From Symsagittifera roscoffensis (taxonomy: Eukaryota; Xenacoelomorpha; Acoela; Convolutidae), in assembly GCF_963678635.1 (NCBI RefSeq), contig NC_087068.1, positions 23,624,697-23,688,696 on the forward strand: DNA of 64,000 nucleotides. Direction: 5' to 3'. The position numbers and the translations under genes were made by a program. Positions 58,073 through 64,000 of this stretch are shown here, piece by piece. How positions within the stretch are numbered: position 1 is the first letter of the stretch; each line of letters begins with the position of its first letter. Under the pieces are notes generated by a model. The model was not told where the DNA came from and ran no database searches. It saw only the letters and a list, made by a program, of their open reading frames with translations.

Positions 58073-59353
58073 TCATGATGGCCTCATCAATTCCCACACT
58101 GTCATCAAGCTCGTTCTCAGTAATTCATCTGAGAATCCCAACCCAAACTCCACTCTTTTATCGGATTTTGGTACTGAAGGTGCAGTCACCTCTTCTTCCA
58201 AGACCAGTCCCAATTTGGCCTGTGGATTGTTAACGCTCGTAATCGTTACAATTCTGGACGTCCAGAATCTTAGCAACACCGCCTGCTCATAATCGAAGAA
58301 GCAATCGCGTATGTCTTCACTCAGGAAAGGATTGTACGCGATCCCTATGATCCCGGATACGTAGCCATACGACTTCTTCTTGATCGGTCCACAGTATTCA
58401 CTGGATTTCGGCAATGCTCCCATAGATTCTTTAGTGAGTCTCAGCTCCTTGTTTGAGAATCTCCTGATTTCGTCTATCTTTTTCATGGGTTCTAACTCCT
58501 CAGGTTCTTTCATGTTCACCCTCATCGGTTTACTTTGCTGCATATCCAGCAGTGCTAGCAAGAATAAGGCTTTCGTTCGCTCATCGCCTTCCCTCAAAAT
58601 TTTAACACAAGTGTTTAATGCAGATACTGAAATCTGCTCTATCAGGAATCGAATGAAACAGAGAGCGTCTCTCCGCTTCGCACACGCTACTGCTGCTCCC
58701 TCCTGGACTATCAGATCCCTCAGATTCGTCATAAGGAAAACCTTTTCCTCTTTTGATCTCTTCCTTTCTTCTGAGTCATATTCTTCGCGAGTCAGTCCCA
58801 TCATACACCAGGCGAACCTGAGTTGTAACTCTGTTCCTACGTAAGGTACTGCCACGAGAGCATGTATCCTTGGCATAGTCCTCATTTCCTCTTCGAAATA
58901 CCTCAACACTACTGCTTTCCATGGAAGGCTCACCAACTGCTCGATCGATTCTGCCTGAATGTCAGACGACGCCAAAGTCCCGTACGCCTTCTGCTTGAGG
59001 GTGGTGCCTTGCAACATCGTTTCTAGATAACCCTCCATGGCTTTTTCGTCTTCCAGGGCCATTACATACCCTCTAGCCGAGTTTCGGTATTCCGAAATCT
59101 CCATGTATCCACCGGTGGGTTCATCTATCGACACAGTCTCCGACACTGTCAGTCGGTTGTATTCCACTGGTGTTAGTTGTCCTGCGACACTTCCCTTTCC
59201 ATGATTCATGGGAGATGGCTTGAAGTCTTTCATTTTGCTCTCTCCACATTGTTTGAGTATTTCCATTTCTAAGGTTGCTCCAGTCAGAGTGCGGTCACTC
59301 CTTTTGGATTTATAACCGGTTGACTTTATCCCCGCCATGAGAATGGGTGGCAC
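58073..59353 (-). CDS. Retroelement third coding region, middle part (426 codons)
   Basis: An open frame, mostly predicted helical, with a charged region EEYDSEERKRSKEEKVF and GYVSGIIGIAYNPFLSEDIR. GYVSG recurs in the C-terminal part (IGYVSGNFSDFE). It has no zinc knuckle, protease, signal peptide or membrane helix. The first in-frame ATG is 59338, but the frame overlaps the 81-codon ORF upstream, indicating a frame break near 59340 in one longer reading frame. Function unknown. Confidence 0.6.
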   Translation of the reverse strand: MPPILMAGIKSTGYKSKRSDRTLTGATLEMEILKQCGESKMKDFKPSPMNHGKGSVAGQLTPVEYNRLTVSETVSIDEPTGGYMEISEYRNSARGYVMALEDEKAMEGYLETMLQGTTLKQKAYGTLASSDIQAESIEQLVSLPWKAVVLRYFEEEMRTMPRIHALVAVPYVGTELQLRFAWCMMGLTREEYDSEERKRSKEEKVFLMTNLRDLIVQEGAAVACAKRRDALCFIRFLIEQISVSALNTCVKILREGDERTKALFLLALLDMQQSKPMRVNMKEPEELEPMKKIDEIRRFSNKELRLTKESMGALPKSSEYCGPIKKKSYGYVSGIIGIAYNPFLSEDIRDCFFDYEQAVLLRFWTSRIVTITSVNNPQAKLGLVLEEEVTAPSVPKSDKRVEFGLGFSDELLRTSLMTVWELMRPS

Positions 59354-59571
59354 ATCGCTATATCAGTTAATATTCTATCTGTGCCAGGCAATTGATAGTC
59401 ACCTTGCCCCAAATCCATGACCTCCTCAACTCGTTTCCTTTTCGCTGAGTTACCAGCTTTCATCGATATTTCTGAATCCACCTTCGTCTTTCCAACTCTC
59501 CTCGGCATCACTCTGCTGCCTAACTTCATTTTCATCGCATTGATTTTATCAATCACCATTTTTGATCGCAT
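59326..59571 (-). CDS. Retroelement third coding region, N-terminal part (81 codons)
   Basis: The ATG at 59571 is the most likely start of the third coding region. The peptide is basic (VMPRRVGKTKVDSEI, SAKRKRVEEV), with a possible bipartite nuclear localisation signal. It ends out of frame 28 bases into the next piece. A 444-base AT-rich spacer with ACATA repeats (about 59930-59965) separates it from the pol stop at 60016, so it would need its own mRNA or a splice. Confidence 0.5.
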   Translation of the reverse strand: MRSKMVIDKINAMKMKLGSRVMPRRVGKTKVDSEISMKAGNSAKRKRVEEVMDLGQGDYQLPGTDRILTDIAMCHPFSWRG

Positions 59572-60015
59572 CGTCCCTTTCCTGGTTCTTTAATTCATCC
59601 AAGTTGAAGTTGTCCATTCTATTCTTTCAAGTTTGATTTGATTCGATTCGATATTTGACTCAAGTGAGTTATTAAATGATCAATCAGGATCTAGAAAAGA
59701 AGTCACAAATATCACACTTGTCTGTTTCACTTTAACATATATCGTTAAAATTTGTTTAAAAACAGTTCAGATAAAAAGATATTTATCCTAAAATTTATTA
59801 AAACCAATTGGTTTCTAAAATTTTGGAATTCGACCTAAGATTGGACAGTCCAAACTTTTGATCTATTCCCAAGATCGTCATTTAGTTGTTCATGGTCACT
59901 AAACCCTAATTACCCATGATCTTAATAATCTAACACATAACATAACATAACATAACACACATATCACATTTTACATACAACTTAGTCTTTGGCCTAACAC
60001 TCTCTCGCACATCAC

Positions 60016-62298
60016 TCAGCCTATACTTAAGTAATATTTCTTATGTAGATATACTTGTATGTTCGTATCAGAGAATATCACGTGTACAAGCGCGTACAAT
60101 TCCCGAGGATGCAGTCTTCCTCTGTTTGGATCGTACACTGGAAGCGAGAGCTCCTTCACGTCCATTTCGACAAGGAAGTCCCTCAGCCTCGTCAAAGACA
60201 AGACTAGGTTCTCTGGGTCCACGTGCTGCTTCTCCGTCGCCCTCGTTACCAAGAAGCACAAGTATTTTCCCGGTATCTGCGACGCCGCCGGAGGTAAGGC
60301 TGCCACGCCCCCTATCCCTGGTCTTTGCTTCCAAAGGAATTCCACGTTTTTGTATTCTCTCTTAAAATCTGCCGCTAACGCTGTCCTAAAACTCATGTCT
60401 GCTGTGATTGCTATCGCACATGTTCTGTTTGTGAGTATGAAATCACTGTCTGTTAGTATTATGTTACTTGAATATTCATTTGGTAAGTTAAAATATGACT
60501 CAACTACCCTGCCTTTGTCAGGTTTTTTAGGCTCTTCGCCTGTTTCTGCTTCTAAGTCTCCTGTTTCTCTCGCTATTCTCAATTTTTTTATTATCAAGTT
60601 TTCAGTGTGGGTAAGTCCTACCCCCACTCCCCGGATAAAAATATCCATCGACGTCCCCGTCGATCGCATACCGGGTATCAAGCCAAGGTTAGAAGCTGGG
60701 ATGAGTAGTCGTCCTTCCTGGGCAGCCCAGGAAGGATCCTCTCGTTCGGTCTTGAGGTATTTCATGCTTCCACGATCCACGTCTTGAATCGTGATGCTGG
60801 TCTCCTCTGGATCCGAGGTCGTTTCATTCAGCCACTCCAAGATACGCAGGTTCGTCAAGTCTTGTTCATATGACTGCTGTTGCTCGTCGTCGAATTCTAC
60901 CTCGGGTTTCGACCAGTCGTCAACCCACTCATCGTCGTGATCATCGACTATGTCAATGTCTTGTGACACAGTTATTTCCTCTAGACCCACTACTTCCTCC
61001 ACTATCTTCTTTAGATCTATCCTATCCACTACAAAGTCGTCACCGTAAGGATTGTATTTCTTTCTTGGTCTCATCCCGTCCTTCTGACGAGTCTGTATGA
61101 TGAACGGAAGATCCGGTTCCAAGTTCTTGGGAACCTCTATCTGTTCGGGATCCTGCCAATCTTCCTCTGCGTAGGGTAAGGTTTCATCGTCCGCTTCGAT
61201 CTGTTCGTTTGGATCCAGGTCCAGCGGTGTATCCGTACCTTCCTCTACGACTTCGTTTCCATCGTTCTTCTCCCTGGTGCCTTTTTCATTGACCTCACAA
61301 GCAGGATCCATCATCAGATAATCCCCTTCTTCCATGTCTGCAGGTATACACCAGTCTTCTGTCGATGGATTGTGTGGCTTGATGTTCTCGTAGTGGGCGG
61401 CCCGGCCAGTAATCAGTCTATAAAAGCGTCCCTCCTGATGCACCTCTGTAATCATGAAGGGTCCCCTCCATTTTTTCAGGATCTTTTTTGTCCCTTTCGG
61501 TGGTATAACGTTCTGGAATACCCATACGTAGTCTCCCACCGAGTAAGCCTTTGCACCAGCTGCTTTCTTGTCGAATCTTTTCTTCTGCCTTGCCTGTGCC
61601 TGCTGAGTATTTCGTCTACACAAATCGTTCAACTCCTGTTGGCGTATGATCACATCCCTCACGTAGACATGTGGGGACGTTTTCTTTCCCTCATATTCTG
61701 GGTAGAAGAAGGTTAATGGTAAAGATTTTTCGTGTCCAGTTAGCATCATGTGTGGACTGACTCCAGTGGTGGAGTGTTGCGTGCTATTATATGCTCCCAT
61801 CACCTGTGGAAGGTATCTGTCCCAATCAGTCATGTACCTGGAACAATATACTCTCAGCATCGACACTAACCTCCTGTTCTGTCTTTCCACTAAGCCATTC
61901 GTCTGAGGGTGGTATGTCGTGGAGTGAGCCTGAGCAACTTGTGAGCGTCTCATAAGCTCTTTCGTAAGCTCTCCTACGAAACCTGTTCCATTATCCGATT
62001 GAAACGTCATCGGACAACCATGTCTTGCTATCCACGTATTGATCAGGTGGTCGCATGTCTCTTCCGCCGAGGCAGTTATGCAGGGCACGGCCTCTGCATA
62101 CTTCGTGAAATGATCTATCATGACCAGCATCTGATTATAACCATTGTCTGTCATGCATATCTTTTGGTGATCTATCTGCACCACCTCGTTGAATTCAGAC
62201 GACTCTATCGATTGTAAAGGAAATCGAAACTTCCTTGGATCCTTGACCTGCTGGTATGACAGACATGCTGGTACCCATTTCTCGCATGCCTTTTTCAT
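60016..62298 (-). CDS. pol: Ty3/gypsy-type integrase with C-terminal macrodomain-like extension (760 codons)
   Basis: Integrase catalytic core: D43 (QIDHQK), D102 (FQSDNGT) and E138 (GLVERQNR) with 35 residues between the last two, the expected D,D(35)E. A GPF module follows (KKWRGPFMITEVHQEGRFYR, 273-292) with YENIKP. An acidic, low-complexity linker spans about 330-520. The last ~145 residues (about 615-755) follow the strand/helix order of TARG1/OARD1-like macrodomains: SDFILTNRTCAIAIT, GIGGVAALP, KYLCFLVTRAT, LRDFLVEMDVKELSLP and HPRELYALVHVIFSDTNIQV. Chemistry: inserts the cDNA copy into host DNA; a macrodomain would bind or remove ADP-ribose. The N-terminal zinc site has CLSY where C-x-x-C is expected. 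Confidence 0.85.
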   Translation of the reverse strand: MKKACEKWVPACLSYQQVKDPRKFRFPLQSIESSEFNEVVQIDHQKICMTDNGYNQMLVMIDHFTKYAEAVPCITASAEETCDHLINTWIARHGCPMTFQSDNGTGFVGELTKELMRRSQVAQAHSTTYHPQTNGLVERQNRRLVSMLRVYCSRYMTDWDRYLPQVMGAYNSTQHSTTGVSPHMMLTGHEKSLPLTFFYPEYEGKKTSPHVYVRDVIIRQQELNDLCRRNTQQAQARQKKRFDKKAAGAKAYSVGDYVWVFQNVIPPKGTKKILKKWRGPFMITEVHQEGRFYRLITGRAAHYENIKPHNPSTEDWCIPADMEEGDYLMMDPACEVNEKGTREKNDGNEVVEEGTDTPLDLDPNEQIEADDETLPYAEEDWQDPEQIEVPKNLEPDLPFIIQTRQKDGMRPRKKYNPYGDDFVVDRIDLKKIVEEVVGLEEITVSQDIDIVDDHDDEWVDDWSKPEVEFDDEQQQSYEQDLTNLRILEWLNETTSDPEETSITIQDVDRGSMKYLKTEREDPSWAAQEGRLLIPASNLGLIPGMRSTGTSMDIFIRGVGVGLTHTENLIIKKLRIARETGDLEAETGEEPKKPDKGRVVESYFNLPNEYSSNIILTDSDFILTNRTCAIAITADMSFRTALAADFKREYKNVEFLWKQRPGIGGVAALPPAASQIPGKYLCFLVTRATEKQHVDPENLVLSLTRLRDFLVEMDVKELSLPVYDPNRGRLHPRELYALVHVIFSDTNIQVYLHKKYYLSIG

Positions 62299-62318
62299 CC
62301 CAGGCCACTCAAAGCGCT

Positions 62319-63257
62319 TCAGGATCCTCTGATATACTTTGTCGATCCCTGATGGCCCATCTGATCATGTGACCTGAATAATAGTTCTGTCTGATAGAGT
62401 TGCGGTAACACTATCGCGTTATACTTGTATAGGACTCTGTCTTCCTCTCTTCTTTTGCAAGCCACGATCCCGTCCTTGTTCAAATATAACCTCCCTTCCT
62501 TCTGCATGAAGTATTGTCTCAGGATGCGATAACTATCTTCCTCGAGGTCCCCTTTATCCGGAGAACCATTCTCGATCCACCTTTTCAGGTTGCTTGTCAT
62601 GCGATCATTTCTCTGCGCTCTTAGAAGGTCCGAGAGTCTGTATCTCGCCTTCAAGTATGTCTTCATGACCCTCATCTGACTATTCAGCTCATTGGGCTGA
62701 TGTGTGTCTTCTTCCATCTTAACGCACCAAATCTTCGCCAACGGTTGTGTTTCTTGTTCAAACGGCTGAAGATCAGTCCTGACTACCTCTTTCTGCGGCA
62801 ACAGGCTTATCGAACGTTTCGATACCGCTATCGTTTCTAAGTCATCCGCTGCGTTGTCAAAGACTCTTTCGCTTGGTATAAGGTAGCGATCGCTGTCAGG
62901 ATCCTGATACACCTCTCTGTCCAGGTCCCTTGCCCGAGTTTCCACTAGTAGCATGTGTATCGCTAGTTCTGACAGTTCTGATCCCAAACTCGAGTTCCTG
63001 TCTGAATAGGTGTCCATTCCTGAGTTTCGGGAATCATCATCCGTCGAAGAGGTTGTGCTGGAGACTGCACGCTCCTCCAGATCATGTCTGTGCCTTCTTC
63101 GCATCCATCTGAACTCCCCTGACAAAATCTTGTTCTCTAGGTCCTGTTTCTCATCAGGAATTTTCTTGTCTATCTCAGACTCCCCGGACAAATTTTCTTG
63201 TCCCGGGTGTTGATCTTGTGATCGCTGGTTCTTTTCATCATTCGTCTCCCCGGACAA
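62319..63257 (-). CDS. pol: Pol linker and integrase N-terminus (frame-separated piece, 312 codons)
   Basis: This is the continuation of pol in another frame. It has three SGE-containing repeats (TNDEKNQRSQDQHPGQENLS region) and a Ser/Asp-rich stretch. It ends with LPQLYQTELLFRSHDQMGHQ, the H-x-x-x-GHxG half of the integrase zinc-binding domain. Three residues later the frame is lost. One base fewer than needed lies at GGGATCGAC near 62345, and the other frame carries on to the integrase core. The first codon at 63257 is TTG and the frame is open upstream of it, so this is not an independent gene. Confidence 0.75.
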   Translation of the reverse strand: MSGETNDEKNQRSQDQHPGQENLSGESEIDKKIPDEKQDLENKILSGEFRWMRRRHRHDLEERAVSSTTSSTDDDSRNSGMDTYSDRNSSLGSELSELAIHMLLVETRARDLDREVYQDPDSDRYLIPSERVFDNAADDLETIAVSKRSISLLPQKEVVRTDLQPFEQETQPLAKIWCVKMEEDTHQPNELNSQMRVMKTYLKARYRLSDLLRAQRNDRMTSNLKRWIENGSPDKGDLEEDSYRILRQYFMQKEGRLYLNKDGIVACKRREEDRVLYKYNAIVLPQLYQTELLFRSHDQMGHQGSTKYIRGS

Positions 63258-63990
63258 ATAGTCTTGCAGCCGATTTTGTTCTACCTTTTTTACCTTCCTT
63301 ATCCTGGTCCACGAAGGTGACGGTTTTCTTTCGCTTGCTGCTTCCCTGTTCTTTCTGTCCGTAAGAAGTACTGGTTAAAATCTCTTGGGGTATTGAGGAT
63401 ACTAGTTGCTGAACTATTGTCCTACAATCCCTCTCATTCTCTTCGTGCTGTCGTCTGGACGGCATGATCTTCATTTTCTCACTGACTGTTAGCGATGCCA
63501 CTGCAGCTGTCCACTCGGGGTCATCTCTGGTCACTTCTCTTTCTAACAATCCACCCAGCATCCGCATCACTTGTGGTGTGACTTGCACCGTTTTATCCAA
63601 TAATGAGAGGCTGTTTATATTCATGCGAGAGAGTTCTTGCTGGACCAGGTTCGAGCGCAGCAATAGATCCAAGGGGACCGGGTCCTCCTTGGATAGGATC
63701 TTTATCTCGGCTGCTTTCTCTACAGGTAACTCAGGGTGCCCTGAAATTGGATGTCCAGACTTATCCAACCATCTCGTTAAGGGAAGCGCTTCATAAGTTT
63801 CTTTGTCCAGAAACGAGAATCCCTCCTTTATTTCCGCCTGATTGGCCTGCTTCTGCTCCAATCTCTCATAGAACTCAGTTTTCTTGCTGAGGCTGTCAGC
63901 ATTCTGGTGTTTATCACGCATCCTATGTTCGATTATCATATGGTAGCCATCCAATCTTACTATCCATCTACCAATATAACTCTGATCCAT
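63238..63990 (-). CDS. pol: Pol: end of RNase H and connection domain (partial, runs off right edge)
   Basis: It begins within the Ty3/gypsy RNase H C-terminal signature (GRWIVRLDGYHMIIEHRMRD followed by KHQNADSLSKK). It continues through a linker with EALPLTRWLDKSGHPISGHP and LLLRSNLVQQELSRMNINSL. It ends in a basic segment (SKRKKTVTF) and a stop just after a run of six A's near 63285, where the next pol piece is entered in a different frame. Reverse transcriptase, protease and Gag must lie to the right of the window. Confidence 0.8.
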   Translation of the reverse strand: MDQSYIGRWIVRLDGYHMIIEHRMRDKHQNADSLSKKTEFYERLEQKQANQAEIKEGFSFLDKETYEALPLTRWLDKSGHPISGHPELPVEKAAEIKILSKEDPVPLDLLLRSNLVQQELSRMNINSLSLLDKTVQVTPQVMRMLGGLLEREVTRDDPEWTAAVASLTVSEKMKIMPSRRQHEENERDCRTIVQQLVSSIPQEILTSTSYGQKEQGSSKRKKTVTFVDQDKEGKKGRTKSAARLFVRGDE

Positions 63991-64000
63991 CGAGTAGGTC

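Noticed and set aside
60059-60787. 242-codon plus-strand ORF and several other plus-strand ORFs between 56.5 and 63.9 kb
   Set aside because: They are antisense shadows of the retroelement coding frames.
63275-63295. Programmed -1 frameshift site at the A6 run in pol
   Set aside because: The heptamer is not in the required phase and the shift needed is +1; decay or base-call error is simpler.

Overview
The window looks like nuclear DNA of an invertebrate animal. It holds a multi-exon DEG/ENaC (degenerin/ASIC-type) channel gene, a family restricted to Metazoa, with introns of up to 9.2 kb. The introns are packed with tRNA-like SINEs, foldback elements and a satellite. Most of the sequence is AT-rich and intron 3' ends read TTTCAG or TTTTAG. 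I cannot name the species; a tunicate, a nematode-like worm or another invertebrate would all fit.

Layout. (1) 1-7.6 kb: part of a Maverick/Polinton-type DNA transposon. It has the N-terminal half of a protein-primed family B DNA polymerase (minus strand, cut by the left edge), several small unassigned ORFs, a 46-residue two-helix membrane ORF, two coding-length repeat arrays, and an inverted, shortened copy of the polymerase N-terminus at 7147. (2) 7.6-23.7 kb: no confident host gene. It contains a 3.6 kb locally duplicated block (10.1-15.9 kb), dispersed repeats, a Tc1/mariner-like element and a 137-bp palindrome. (3) 23.7-52.4 kb, minus strand: the DEG/ENaC gene. I reconstructed nine exons with matching splice phases, 662 codons in all. 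They encode TM1, three LDL-receptor class A (LDLa) modules and the cysteine-rich extracellular domain. The exon for TM2 was not found. Intron 2 of the model (between the TM1/LDLa exon and the second LDLa exon) carries a ~165-bp satellite with a ~2.14 kb higher-order repeat. Other introns hold SINEs and foldback MITEs. (4) 54-64 kb, minus strand: the 3' part of a Ty3/gypsy-like LTR retroelement, visibly richer in G+C than its surroundings. It has the RNase H end, a linker, an integrase with an intact D,D(35)E triad and a C-terminal macrodomain-like extension, then an unusual third coding region of about 1000 codons split by several frame breaks.

The genes do not form a pathway. The window is one host channel gene between two large mobile elements, with many smaller repeats inside its introns. 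The points most worth following are the integrase-macrodomain fusion and unexplained third ORF of the retroelement, the channel gene with its substituted His-Gly motif and three LDLa modules, and the intronic higher-order satellite. Several frame breaks lie at or near homopolymer runs, so sequencing error has to be separated from real decay.
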